Assembly (NCBI RefSeq): GCF_000255295.1
Contig: NC_017030.1
Coordinates: 4,216,001 to 4,280,000, forward strand
Direction of reading: 5' to 3'
DNA from: Corallococcus coralloides DSM 2259
GTDB lineage: Bacteria; Myxococcota; Myxococcia; Myxococcales; Myxococcaceae
DNA: 64,000 nucleotides
Shown here: in pieces, positions 33,544 to 43,127 of the stretch
How the letters are laid out: each line of letters opens with the position of its first letter
Position numbering within the stretch: the first letter of the stretch is position 1
Notes under the pieces: model-generated
The model's database searches: none
Told to the model about the DNA's origin: nothing
Seen by the model: only the letters and a program-made list of their open reading frames with translations
Made by a program: the position numbers and the translations under genes

Positions 33544-34698
33544 CTAATTCGTGCTGATCTCGTCCTGGGACACCTGGAGGCCACGGGGGCGCCGCATGCC
33601 CAACTCGACCATCACCTCGCGGGATCGCTTCGCCATTTCGTGAAGCTCCGACACCGCTTCCTTCCGACCGTAGGCGTCTCCCTCTCCGAGCCAGCGGCGC
33701 AGGTCCGCCGCCAGTTCCCTCGCTGTCTGGTAGCGGGCTTCCGGGCGGGGCTGAAGCAGCTTGCGCAGTGCCAGGCCTAGCCCCTGCGGCAGAGGGGCAA
33801 CCAGCGCATCCAGGTCCGCTTGTGAGTAGGTCGCTGCCCGCCAGATCGCGTCCTCCACGCCAACAGGACTTCCAGCGAGCCGAGCCCGCCTGACGGCACG
33901 TCGGAGTCGTATGCGCTGCCTGATGGAAAGCGAGTCCTTCACCTCTTCGGTCAAGGCGTCCGGGGCATCCAGGAGGTTCTTCCCCGTAGCGAGTTCAAGC
34001 AGGACATTGCCAAGCGCGAAGAGGTCCGCTCTCGCATCCACCCGGCCCGTCAGGAGCATTTCCGGGGAGGAGTAGAACGCATCGCCCTGCGACTGGCGCA
34101 CCGTGGACGAAACGCGGCCGGGCAGGTCCGACAGGGCGAGCCCAAAGTCTGAGACCTGCACGTCGCCGTTCCAATCGACGAAGATGTGCTCAACGTCGAG
34201 CGCCCGGTGGACGATGTTGAGGGAGCGCCCCTGTTCGTCCTTCGCCTCATGGGCATGCTCCAGGGCCTCGGCGACGCGCGCCCCGACGTGGAGGGTGAAG
34301 AGGGGAGAGAACCGGCGACCGCACTCCCCCGAGAGCGTCAACAGGGTGTTGATGCTGTGCCCCGACGGATGCTCGGTGATGACGTACCAGCACCCCTCCG
34401 CCTTGTGCAGCCCATGGACACGGAGGATGCCTGGATGGTCGAGGTACGTCGCGAGGCGCACCTGATCTTCCAGCTTCGCCCGCGCCCGCTTGACGCGGGG
34501 CACCTCCAGTAACTTCGGAACACCCACGGCCTTGAGCAGCACCTTGCCCCGGATGTTGCCCTCGGAAGTACGGCGCCGGGCCAGCAGGAGACTCAACCCG
34601 TGGTGGACCTCTCCCAGGTCTTCGCGGAACTCGTACTGGAAGCCATCCCGCGTGAAGAGAATCGCCCCGCGTGGAAGCCTGAACTCACTTTCCGACAT
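33544..34698 (-). CDS. Protein kinase-like protein, probable pseudokinase
   Basis: 384 residues, start supported by AGGAGG 7 nt upstream. The fold of a Ser/Thr kinase is clear: GKVLLKAVG carries a Lys in the VAIK position, VSDFGLAL keeps DFG, and YSSPEMLL stands at the APE position. But the catalytic loop, HRDLKPEN in active enzymes, reads HRALDVEH: the catalytic Asp is Ala and the metal-binding Asn is His. No C-terminal transmembrane segment. It lies downstream of the broken kinase-DUF2381 operon and may act as a regulatory scaffold. Confidence 0.82.
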   Translation of the reverse strand: MSESEFRLPRGAILFTRDGFQYEFREDLGEVHHGLSLLLARRRTSEGNIRGKVLLKAVGVPKLLEVPRVKRARAKLEDQVRLATYLDHPGILRVHGLHKAEGCWYVITEHPSGHSINTLLTLSGECGRRFSPLFTLHVGARVAEALEHAHEAKDEQGRSLNIVHRALDVEHIFVDWNGDVQVSDFGLALSDLPGRVSSTVRQSQGDAFYSSPEMLLTGRVDARADLFALGNVLLELATGKNLLDAPDALTEEVKDSLSIRQRIRLRRAVRRARLAGSPVGVEDAIWRAATYSQADLDALVAPLPQGLGLALRKLLQPRPEARYQTARELAADLRRWLGEGDAYGRKEAVSELHEMAKRSREVMVELGMRRPRGLQVSQDEISTN

Positions 34699-34858
34699 GC
34701 TCTTTCCTCCTCTTCGCGCAGGCATCCGAAGGCCGACGCGTCGTGGGCGACGTTACCTGTGGGATGGGCCGTCGTGGAACGACCCTGGGAGGTCATGTCG
34801 CGTTTGAGGAGGAGGGGGCGAAATCAAGCACCTACCCATCACGTCGCCCCGGGGCCGC

Positions 34859-36666
34859 TCATGGCCAGCGATCCACCACTGTCCCGGAGCCCCGATTGGA
34901 TGCCTTCACCCTGCCGTCCTTGAACGCCACGACAGTCCCCTCGTGCACGAAGCAAATGGGTTGCTCGTCCTGCCCCGGGAGCTTCACGCGGTCGTACCGG
35001 ATGACGAGTGCCGGCCCATCCGCACGTCCCATCTTGTCGGAGAGGTAGTAGGCCTTGCCGTAGAAGCGCGTCCCACGAGGGGCGACCGCGCCCTGCCGGT
35101 CATCGTTGACGCCTTTGGGGACCACCCCCACCACCTCCGTGCCAGCGGTGAACCACACGTGTTCAAACATCGCTTGGCGGTCATCGAGGTGAAGAGTGAA
35201 TGTGTCCCCTTCCTCCCAGTGAAGTTGCTCCCTCATGGCCTCTTCCGCCCCAGCCGGCCAGGTGAAGCGCTCTGGACGGATCTGGGCACCCGGACAACCC
35301 GCCGCCAGCGCCGCGACGAGCGACAGTGACGCGCACTCGACGGCGGCAACGGACTTCTTCGGCAGGCGGAGCGCACGTCCTGGGGGCGAGGCTTCGGGGG
35401 CTGGGGTCTTCAAGGCGGATCCTTCCTTCGGGGCAGCGGCGATGGCTGGCCCCGGGACTGTCACGGACGAAGGGCCAGCAGGTGTCATGGCAGGAGGGGG
35501 TGTTTGGGGCGGTGCGGAATGGGTGGTGGCAGGAGGAGGGCGTGGGGCCGAGGCGTCGTGCGGCCCGGCAGGCCAGCCGGGGGCGCTCCCTGACGAGTGC
35601 CAGAGGGCCGCGGCCATGACGAGCGCGACGATACAAACGACGCCTGCAAGCCACCTCCCCGCGCGAAGCGGTCGCTCCATCATGGCCACATGTCGCTTGA
35701 GAGATTGCGGCGCGGAGGGCATCACCAGTGCCGCAGGTGTTGGCCCGCCGTGACGTTGTTCAGCGGGTGGATGGGCAGGCACGTCATGCTCCGTGGAGCG
35801 CGCGGTACGGAGATCCGCCAACTCGCGGCGTAGCGCCTCGGTATCGACCGGACGCCCCTTGGGGTCTCGGGCCAGGATGTTCTCGACGAGGTCGCTCAGT
35901 GCCGCTGGCACCCGCGCATTCGCCAATCGAGGGGGGGCGGCGGGAGGGCAGGGCTGTTCAAGTCGAAGCGAGGACGAAACTCCGTCGGGCGTGGGTCGGT
36001 CAGCAGTTCATGGAGCATGACGCCGACCGCGAAGATTTCGTCGGCGATCTGGAAGGCGTAGCGGGCCCGGTGCTCGTCCTTGTGCTCGCGCAGGAACTTG
36101 AACTGCTCGGGCGCGCGATAACGGTCTGTCCCTGGAGGCAAGCCCCCGTCCGTCAGGTCTTCGGCGAGTGTGTAGGTCGCGCAACTGAAATCGATGATGA
36201 CGGGTTCGCCATCGCTTTTGCGGATGAGCACATTGGACAGCTTCAGGTCCCGATGCAGGACGCCCCGGCGATGCATGTATGCCAGCGCCCCGGCAATCTT
36301 CTCGAAGACCCCGAGGATTTCGCGAACAGTCGGGTGCTTGCGCTCCGCCCACTCCGCGAGCGTCCAGCCGTCCACTTAGTCGAGTACGAGGTGCAGGTTC
36401 CCACTCTCCGCCAGGCCAAATCCTTGCGGCCGGACGATGTGGGGATGGTCCAGCATGAGCAGCGCCGTCAACTCCCTCAGCGTCCGGGCATGGGTCTGCT
36501 TGGGGTCGCCGCTGGACTCCCGATGCTGGGCCACCTTGATGGCCCGGTGCCTGCCGTTCTTTTCGCCAAGGAAGACGAACGCGAATCCTCCGTCACCGAG
36601 TGGCTTGGAAACCTGCCACCCGTCAATCAACGAACCGGGCGGAACGTGAAGTAGCGTCGCGCTCAT
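34859..36666 (-). pseudogene. Ser/Thr protein kinase with C-terminal extension, broken twice
   Basis: The first part has the glycine loop LGDGGFAFVF and AIKVAQ, then hits an in-frame TAA at 36376-36378 (LVLD-stop-VDGWTL, where relatives have an aromatic residue). Reading on gives HRDLKLSN, DFSCAT (DFG changed to DFS) and RYRAPEQ. A second lesion in the G7 run at 35931-35937 shifts the frame; the kinase tail LSDLVENILARDPKGRP continues in the other frame. That frame then has a transmembrane helix (LAGVVCIVALVMAAALWH), a Pro/Ala-rich linker and a C-terminal extracytoplasmic domain. The start overlaps the DUF2381 stop (ATGA). Confidence 0.8.
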
Positions 36667-37531
36667 TGGGCATCCTCCGCGGAGGGCTTCGGGAAGCGCA
36701 CGTCTGGAACCGTGAGCCGACGCTCCCCATCACCACGCACCTCCAGGGTGAAGATGAGGTCTGCTTTCGTCTTGGGTACTTCCACGACCGCCAGCACTCG
36801 CCCGTCCTCCCCCGGAAGGATTGCACCCGGCTTCTCGGCTACGAGTCGCGCCCGCAGGGGCATGCCGACTCGCCCCACGAATATCGCTTCTCGTGGTGTC
36901 CATGCGGGGCGTTCAAGGCTGTTCGCAATCGTCACGTCCGCCAGAATCCCCCCGTGCCCCGAAAGGCCACGAGCTTGTCCAAACTCAGCCCCTGCACAGC
37001 ATCAAGCGTGCCTTTGCGGCTGGACGTCGTGACGCCCTTCGCGTCCACGTAGCCGAGTAGCACGAAGTCTTCCGGCCTCGGCACCGGGGCTTGAGCCGTG
37101 GGCTGGCAGGCCGTGTTCGGCGGCTCCGGGCGTTGCACGTCAATCAGTGCATCAACGTCGCGCGGGTCTGTCACGAGCACGAAGGCGGCCCGGGTGGGCG
37201 CTCGGCCGTCGGCGAAGAAGACCCCAATCTCCTGACGCTCGCCGTCGGTAAGGTTGGCCACGGGCTGAACGATGATCGACCGCTCGCCCGCGTCCAGGAT
37301 GCGGATCCGGGATTCGTCGAAGGTGAGGGTCTTCCGCTGGATCGGCGCAGAGAACAGGAACACCGTCCGGGCCTCCGCCGCGACATGGACGACGGGCAGC
37401 GGTTCGGCGGGCGTGCTGGCGATGGTCACGGAGCGCTTATGATCAACGCGCGTCCCCGTGGCCGGCTCAGCCCCCGCAGCAGCTCCCGAGACAAGCACGA
37501 GCGCGAGAGCCAATCTGAACGGTTGGAGCAA
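36663..37531 (-). pseudogene. DUF2381-like secreted protein, frameshifted
   Basis: Resembles the myxobacterial DUF2381 paralogous family: signal peptide (FRLALALVLVSGAAAG), then beta-rich sequence (KTLTFDESRIRILD). In frame it stops right after GFWRT, but adding one base to the C6 run at 36948-36953 (G6 on the coding strand) joins it to GILADVTIANSLERPAW and on to DVRFPKPSAED at the end. I therefore read it as one gene with a one-base deletion. The start is a TTG with GGGAGGT 9 nt upstream. The stop overlaps the kinase start (ATGA), a typical pairing in this group. Confidence 0.75.
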
Positions 37532-37631
37532 TGGTGCATGACCTCCCGAATGGGAAGGCTACCATCGCGGACACCCGCGCAGTGGGGCTCTTTCCTACAG
37601 TCAGAGCGGCGTGCTGGGCCCCTGAAACGGG

Positions 37632-38390
37632 TCAAGGTGCTGCACGTCCGCCGATCTGCGGGAAGCGCTCATAGGCCCGAAGGAGCGCGTCCAGGTGGGC
37701 GGGGTTGTCCAAGTCGAGCGGCGCGTCGGTGAGCTGCACGACCCAGCCGCCCGATGCCGTGCGCCGCGCCCGTGAAAGCAGGTCCGCGTCCCGAGTCAGG
37801 TCTGGGAACCCGATGGCCCGTGCGGCAGCGGCAGACCAGTAGTTCAGCCATCCGAGGAAGTGCGGAACCTCAGGCGTGGACCTGTCCCATGGGAGCTTGA
37901 GCGATGGCAGTCCATGGGGCGGAACGTGCAGCGCATCGCCGGGATGGCGGAACTGTTGCGCCACGATCTCACCATAACCGCTCGGCGTCGCATGCCCCCA
38001 TACGGCGCGAGCGCCCTCCGCTACACCTGCAAGCACATCGGCAGCCCCCGCAAGGCCGACTGCGTCGAGTGGCAGGTCCGCATGGATTTCAAAATGCGGC
38101 GGGCTTCCTGCTGCAAGACCGTTTGGGTTTTCCTGTCCGGCCACCGTCACGAGCTGGTTGTCATCATCGTTGCAAAGGAACGGGAAACCGCCGTTTGTCA
38201 TATTGGCCGCGACCCACTCGTCGCGTTGAGGCAAGGCGACGAGGTCCCCCTTTTCCGACATCGTCCACCCCAGGCGTAAGCCGGGCAGCGCACGTTCCAT
38301 TGCATGGACAACTGCGGTCGGGCGGCCGTCATCATCCTGGAGCGCAGGCGCGTGGATGATGACGATGAGGGTTCTGTGAGCGGCCGTCAT
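37632..38390 (-). CDS. DUF5953-like protein, candidate immunity to the adjacent toxin
   Basis: 252 residues; I think it belongs to the myxobacterial DUF5953 group, from memory of the pattern (LVALPQRDEWVAANMTNGG, GYGEIVAQQF, LDLDNPAHLDALLRAYERFP). No signal peptide or membrane helix, so cytoplasmic. Its ATG follows the toxin's TGA by a single nucleotide, so it is translated from the same message. The tight coupling to a nuclease-like lipoprotein suggests an immunity role; this is inference from position. Confidence 0.7.
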   Translation of the reverse strand: MTAAHRTLIVIIHAPALQDDDGRPTAVVHAMERALPGLRLGWTMSEKGDLVALPQRDEWVAANMTNGGFPFLCNDDDNQLVTVAGQENPNGLAAGSPPHFEIHADLPLDAVGLAGAADVLAGVAEGARAVWGHATPSGYGEIVAQQFRHPGDALHVPPHGLPSLKLPWDRSTPEVPHFLGWLNYWSAAAARAIGFPDLTRDADLLSRARRTASGGWVVQLTDAPLDLDNPAHLDALLRAYERFPQIGGRAAP

Positions 38391-38391
38391 T

Positions 38392-39306
38392 TCAACACCA
38401 GTCCATGATGACAACTTGTAGGGTGGGATCTTCGTCGAGCAGCACGGCTTTATGCGCGGCGCTTCGCACTCCAATGACGAAGTTGTATCCGCAGTCTCTT
38501 GCGAGCTTGGCCTCGCGCCTCAGTTCAGGCAGCTTCATCCTGACAAAGAACCTTTGGGAGCGCGGTGGCTGTTTTTCAAAATCATCCGTCTTGATGTCCC
38601 ACAGCGTGCGATTGATGAGGACCAGCCCGTCGAAGTTCTTCCCATTGACGAGTACATCCCAACCAGGAAAGCTGTTGTTGGGGATCCTGTCAGCGCATTC
38701 GTTGTGTGGATCGTTGCCGCCCAAATGTCGCACCGGGACGGGCCTGCATTCGGAACGGCGCTCGCGATCCGGTGATTCGGGCGGAACCGGAGGGAGCCAA
38801 TCCTGCCCCGCTGGCTCGGGCTTCAGCTTGGGCTTGCGTTGCACTTCAGCTTCCTGGGATGACACCTTCGCTCCTCGTGAGGCCCCAGCCTCTTCGGGGT
38901 AGGCATGGCGGAGTTCATACGCGTCCAGCGCTTCTTTGATGGCGAAGCCGACCACTACCACGCCAAGCACGATCACGGCTCCCACGGCAATCTCAGGAGC
39001 CGCCAACACGCAGAAGCCGATTCCCACAGCTGCGGCGTCAGCGGACGCGACCGCGCATCTTCCCGTAGTGTCGTGGAACTCGATCCGGTCATGGTCAAGG
39101 GCTCGATAGCACCTCTCCACCAGAACCGACCAAGACTGCGACGCTTCGCGGACCACGCACCGTCCTCCGTCAGTCCACGGCAGCGCCGCCGCACGCTGGA
39201 GGTTGGCGATCCTCGGGTTCCGGGACGCGCGCGCCCTGGGGCTTGGTGCCGGCGTGGCGCAAGCCGCGAGGAAGAGCAGGAGTGCGGCGCAGGCGCGGAG
39301 TCGCAT
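38392..39306 (-). CDS. Lipoprotein with C-terminal restriction-nuclease-like (DUF6310-type) domain, candidate toxin
   Basis: 304 residues, start supported by AAAGGA 7 nt upstream. Signal peptide and lipobox (LFLAAC), a hydrophobic helical hairpin near residues 90-125 (VIVLGVVVVGFAIKEAL), a Pro/Lys-rich linker, and a C-terminal domain of about 130 residues. That domain contains FDGLVLINRTLWDIKTDDF; the D...(D/E)xK spacing (FDG then WDIK) fits a PD-(D/E)xK nuclease. A conserved-looking RMKLPELRREAKLARDCGY follows. This matches DUF6310-type proteins. Paired with the next gene at 1-nt spacing, it is probably a surface-delivered or contact-dependent toxin. Confidence 0.7.
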   Translation of the reverse strand: MRLRACAALLLFLAACATPAPSPRARASRNPRIANLQRAAALPWTDGGRCVVREASQSWSVLVERCYRALDHDRIEFHDTTGRCAVASADAAAVGIGFCVLAAPEIAVGAVIVLGVVVVGFAIKEALDAYELRHAYPEEAGASRGAKVSSQEAEVQRKPKLKPEPAGQDWLPPVPPESPDRERRSECRPVPVRHLGGNDPHNECADRIPNNSFPGWDVLVNGKNFDGLVLINRTLWDIKTDDFEKQPPRSQRFFVRMKLPELRREAKLARDCGYNFVIGVRSAAHKAVLLDEDPTLQVVIMDWC

Positions 39307-39318
39307 GGTCACGTCCTT

Positions 39319-40031
39319 TCAGTCGAACCAGCGAGCCAAGGGGTAAGGCTGGCCGACTGCGGAGTATGCCAGCATCCGAGAATATCGTGGATACCTGGAA
39401 GCACGCCGATGCGCGACAGCTCGGGCGCTCGCGAGGCGCTGACCTGCCGCGCGCTCGCGGTAGCTCACGGACCAATCCCCGAGGCTCTCGGCGGACACGT
39501 CGGCGTCACGCCCCCGGCCACGTTAGAGCGCGCACGCTTCCAGGATCGCCGCCTCTTCGATGTCAGCCGGCAGCTTGGCCGGGCCCGTCGACGCATCGAT
39601 CGCGACCTGCCCCGGCGTGACGTAGCCGGCGACGTAGGTCACGGACAAGGCATCGGCCCGCCCCTGCCTGAACTCCACCGTCGGCGTGACGAGCCCGCCC
39701 GCGTGGCCGGTGTCGGGCCACACGCCGGTCAGCCTGTAGACGAGCCCACCGTCGGCGAGGTCCCCCGCGATCGTGTAGCTCGCGGGATCGAGCACGGCGC
39801 CCCCTCCGTGATGGCCACGACATCCACCAGCGGCGGGCGCGCAAGTAGCAGGTACGGCCGGCCGTAGCTCGGCGGGTGCTCGGTCACGGTCGTGCGCTGG
39901 AATTCCCGGCCGCACAGGCGTGCTACCGCGCGACTTGCGGAGCTGACGCAGCGCTCGACGCTCGGGTCGATGGGCACGCCCAGGTCGGCCGCCACGGTCG
40001 AGGCAAGGCACAGGTCAGTCAGGAGGGCCAT
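39319..40031 (-). pseudogene. Phage head-tail connector protein, broken
   Basis: The first part (MALLTDLCLASTVAADLGVP...) has the helical look of HK97 gp6-like connectors and their AVARLCGREF segment. A frame change at the C5 run 39800-39804 is needed to join VAITEG to GAVLDPASYTIAGD. A TAA at 39523-39525 then interrupts the same frame, beyond which DADVSAESLGDWSVSYRE, a typical connector tail, continues to a stop at 39319. No Shine-Dalgarno precedes the start, probably because the oppositely oriented small gene was inserted there. Confidence 0.65.
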
Positions 40032-40126
40032 GGAAAGTGAACAGGGGTGTCCGCAACGGCTTGGATTGAGTGGCGTCTAGACCGCTGCTATGTCCAGCCT
40101 CACGCCTACGGCTAAAGGAGGCCGCA

Positions 40127-40450
40127 ATGGGAAATGCGGAGAAAACGCTGACTGGGCTTTACGCACTCTTGAAAGAGCAGAAGGTGCAGGAGGCAGTCGC
40201 CCTCTGTGCCACAGCATTCGGAGCAACTGAGGCCCAAGTGTGGGAGCTTGCAAAGCGGGTGAGCCTCGGCGGGCTCCATGACATCGCTCTCGCCATTGCG
40301 AGAACTCTTGATGCAAGTGACGAGGAGCGTCCCATGCAGGCGCTTGCGCTTTCGATGACAGGTCAGGCGGAATTCACGCTCGATCCCGATAACGCTAATC
40401 GGCCTATCGTGATCGAAGTGGCAAGGCGCCTCGCGAAACTCTCCCGGTAA
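40127..40450 (+). CDS. Small orphan gene inside the phage head block, opposite strand
   Basis: 107 residues, unknown family, soluble and helical (TLTGLYALLKEQKVQEAVAL, AKRVSLGGLHDIALAIARTL). An excellent AAAGGAGG lies 6 nt before the ATG. It reads against the surrounding capsid and connector genes and sits exactly between two of them. That is the position and style of a phage moron (an added gene with its own signals). Unlike its neighbours it has no frameshift, so it may still be expressed. Confidence 0.7.
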   Translation: MGNAEKTLTGLYALLKEQKVQEAVALCATAFGATEAQVWELAKRVSLGGLHDIALAIARTLDASDEERPMQALALSMTGQAEFTLDPDNANRPIVIEVARRLAKLSR

Positions 40451-40473
40451 TAGCTGCTGATCGGAGCTTTCGC

Positions 40474-40887
40474 TCAGACGGCCGGGATCTCGTCCGGGCC
40501 GCACAGAACGATCGTGCTGCTCGCGCCGATCGTCGGGGAGCTGCCGCCCGTGAGGCTCACCGTCTCGGCGACGCGCAGGTAGCGCTTCGCGGTGGGCAAC
40601 CGCACGTTGATGCGGGCAATCCCGTTCGCGGCGGTCAGCGGGTCGATCGCGGCGTCGGCGATGTCGGCCCATCCGGTCGCACCGTCGGCGCTTTCCTGGA
40701 GCTTCGCGGCGAGCGTCAGGGTCGTCGGAGCACCGGAAGCCGCGCCGGTCTGAGCCGCGAGCACGCACGAGTCGAAGCCGAGCCGGTCGACGGCGGCACT
40801 GTTGCGGGTGCCAGCTGCGACCGCGGCGGGCACGTTGCCCGAGCGGGGAGCGATGAGCACGCCCGCGTCGGTGGAATTGGCGTTCAC
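40474..40887 (-). CDS. Phage virion structural protein (small, next to capsid)
   Basis: 137 residues from a GTG with AAAGGA upstream. Ala/Thr/Ser-rich with beta-prone stretches (TTLTLAAKLQESADG, RINVRLPTAKRYLRV), no membrane segment. The order protease, capsid, this gene, connector is the normal order of HK97-type head genes, so a head decoration or completion role is likely. I cannot name the family. It appears uninterrupted, unlike the genes on both sides. Confidence 0.65.
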   Translation of the reverse strand: MNANSTDAGVLIAPRSGNVPAAVAAGTRNSAAVDRLGFDSCVLAAQTGAASGAPTTLTLAAKLQESADGATGWADIADAAIDPLTAANGIARINVRLPTAKRYLRVAETVSLTGGSSPTIGASSTIVLCGPDEIPAV

Positions 40888-40959
40888 TTGGGGAGTCCTT
40901 TCGGTTGGGGGAGCGGAGCCGGGGCACTGTGCGAGCTGCCCCGGCGTCACGCGGTCGGG

Positions 40960-42046
40960 TTAGTAGGTGATCGAGCTGAACGCCTTCGGCTGGCGCAGCC
41001 TGAAATCGCCCTTCACGATCGCGCGGATGGTCGTCTCGTCGTGCTCGGCGCGGGTGTCGTGCTCGGAGAGGAGCAGGTCCTCGTCGATCCCGTAGAGGAA
41101 TTGACGCCAGTCGCACGAGAACGTGATCCGCGACACGGGTACGCGCGTGGTCATCACGAACGGGAAGCCACGAATCGTCCCCTTGTCGAGCATCTCTCCA
41201 CGGAAGAGGAAGAGGCCAGACTCCTGGACCTGCATCAGCGCGGTTGCCCGCGTCGGGTGAATGACCCACGCCGCAGCCCCCATGCGGACGTGAGCGGTCA
41301 GCGGCAGCTCTACCGCCCTGTCGATGTCGGCGAGGTAGGCGGCAGCGGTCGTGCCTGTCGATGCGAACGAGTGCGCGGGGGTCGAGCTGCACGAAGAGCC
41401 CCTTCGGCGCGGCGCCTGTGCCGTCACCGTTGAACCCGGCATCGTCGAGACCATCGGCCACGGTGGCGCGGATGTCCTCTCCGACGCCCGCGTCTCCCAC
41501 GCCCGGCGTGCGCAGCAGGTCGTTGCTGATGTCCGTCAGCACCATGCCCTTGTGCGCCTTGAGCACGATCTTTCCGTACTTCGGCGCGCTCCTCGGGACG
41601 GTCTCCCCCTCGCCAACCCACTTGAAGACCGAAGTCCCCGTCTGCGTACCCATGTGCAGCTCGCCGCGAAACGCCTGGGTACGCACGCCGAGCTTGAGCA
41701 GGGCCGCGTCGGGCCGCAGGAACTCGATCACTTCGCCGCTCTGCTGGATGGGTACCAGCACGCCCGCCGAGTCGAACTTGCTGAGCTGAACCGCCTTCTG
41801 CACGTCGGCATTGCCGAAGCGCTTCGCGGCTTCGATCAGCTCGGTTGCACTCGTGCGGCGACCCAAGGAGATGACGCTCTTCGTGAACGCGCCGAAGTTT
41901 GCGACGCTCGCGTAGACGCTGCTCTCGCGCGTCGCCCTGTCTGTACCCATGCGGCCGGGGGCGCTTCGGGCCGCAGCGTTGACCAGCTCCCGCGCGACCT
42001 CAGGGCCAAGCGCCTTCACCATCTCAGTGACCTGCTCGCGAATCAT
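40960..42046 (-). pseudogene. HK97-type major capsid protein, frameshifted
   Basis: N-terminal segment MIREQVTEMVKALGP leads to a scaffold-like helix and the HK97 capsid body: GVLVPIQQSGEVIEFLRP, GTSVFKWVGEGETVP, VLTDISNDLLR, then NGDGTGAAPKGLF. One extra base in the G5 run at 41377-41381 throws the frame. In the other frame it resumes as ASTGTTAAAYLADIDRAV, WVIHPTRATALMQVQE, RGEMLDKGTIRGFPF and IVKGDFRLRQPKAF. The ATG overlaps the TGA of the protease gene (ATGA at 42043-42046). Confidence 0.85.
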
Positions 42047-42847
42047 TCCTTGTCACTCCCTTGAATGTACCGCTTGAACGCCTCGGCGAAGCGCTGCGCG
42101 GCTTCGGCAGCGTCGACCCCCTTCGCCTTGTCGCCTTCCTCGTCATCTGTCTTTGGCGCATCAATAGGCGTCGGCTTGCCCGTCTCGGGCTTGCTCTCGT
42201 TCGGGGCGCAGGCTCGTCGCCAGTATTTGGCTTTGCGCCCTGTTCGTCGCTCGCGTCAGGCTTGTCGTTCTCGTCGCTCTCTCTTCGACCAGCCCGACGA
42301 CACGCTTCGCGATACGCTCAACGAGGTCTTCACCTTCACCGTCGAGCGACTTATCGCGCAAAGCGCGAGCGTTCCCCGGGATCGTCACGATCGAAATTTC
42401 GAGTAACTCTTGGGCGTCGCAATCGAAGCCGCCGCGATCGTTCGCGCGATACTGGCCCGAAATCATCAGGTGACGGACTGAGACAGCGTTGAGGATGCCC
42501 TTCGCAACCTTGCGTGCGAAGTCGTCTTGATCGTCGAACTCGACGTCGATCATCAGCGCGTCGTTCTCGACGTAGACGCGCTCCTTGCCGATGGGAAGCG
42601 GCGGCTCAGCTCTCGTGAGTGCTGCCTGAGCGCCGTCGTCGTGATTGAAGAGAACGACGCCGTTCGCGTTGTATGCGTCAGTCCGCCAACCCTTGACGTT
42701 CATGCGGTCGGAGTAGCGATTGAAGTCGCCGTCGCTCGCCCTGAACGTGAAGACACGACGACCGCCCACTGATTCAACGGTGCTCAGGGCAGCCGCATCC
42801 TTGCGAACGGCGGCGAGCTGAAACGAGCGCGTAATCGGGAGGCGCAT
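42043..42847 (-). pseudogene. HK97-type prohead protease, tail frameshifted twice
   Basis: The protease core is intact: DRMNVKGWRTDAYNANGV, VVLFNHD with the catalytic-type His, ILNAVSVRH, and ELLEISIVTIPGNARAL. The charged tail is broken. After a change in the CT repeat at 42277-42284 it reads SDENDKPDASDEQGAKPNTG; after another at the G4 run 42203-42206 it reads NESKPETGKPTPIDAPK and ends AFKRYIQGSDKE plus stop, overlapping the capsid ATG. The ATG at 42847 follows GGGAGGT directly, a spacing shorter than ideal. No portal or terminase gene is visible upstream. Confidence 0.82.
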
Positions 42848-43127
42848 ACCTCCCGGTAAATGAGTGTGGTTTCTGCGCGTGGCTCAGTATGCCACGGAAG
42901 CGCACACCGCCATTCCGTGTATGTCTACAACATGAAAGCCAAGCAAAGACCGCAATGCCGCGTCCCAACACGATAGCAGCTGGAGATCCCAGAAAAACAG
43001 ACGTCCATTCTGTCCATCCGCTCTTGCCACCTCGCGGCCAGATTCTTAGGTTTGCCGGTACCACCGATTGGCCGGAAGCGGTGGGAGCCCTCGAGTCAGG
43101 CGCCCGAACAACCCGACTGGAGCCCCG
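42848..43127. other. Intergenic stretch between protease remnant and Cys-rich gene
   Basis: I see no convincing gene here. It is less GC-biased than the neighbours. A plus-strand reading (MPRPNTIAAGDPRKTD) is open but has no homology I can name. The portal or terminase expected upstream of the protease is missing, so this is probably where the prophage was cut. Confidence 0.4.

Noticed and set aside
36376-36378. A second recoded stop codon in the kinase gene
   Set aside because: It is TAA, not TGA, and the gene has another frameshift, so loss of function is simpler.
40112-42046. A single 644-codon protein from the capsid start to 40112
   Set aside because: After the G5 run the text becomes Arg-rich nonsense while the capsid sense continues in another frame, so it is a frameshift artefact.
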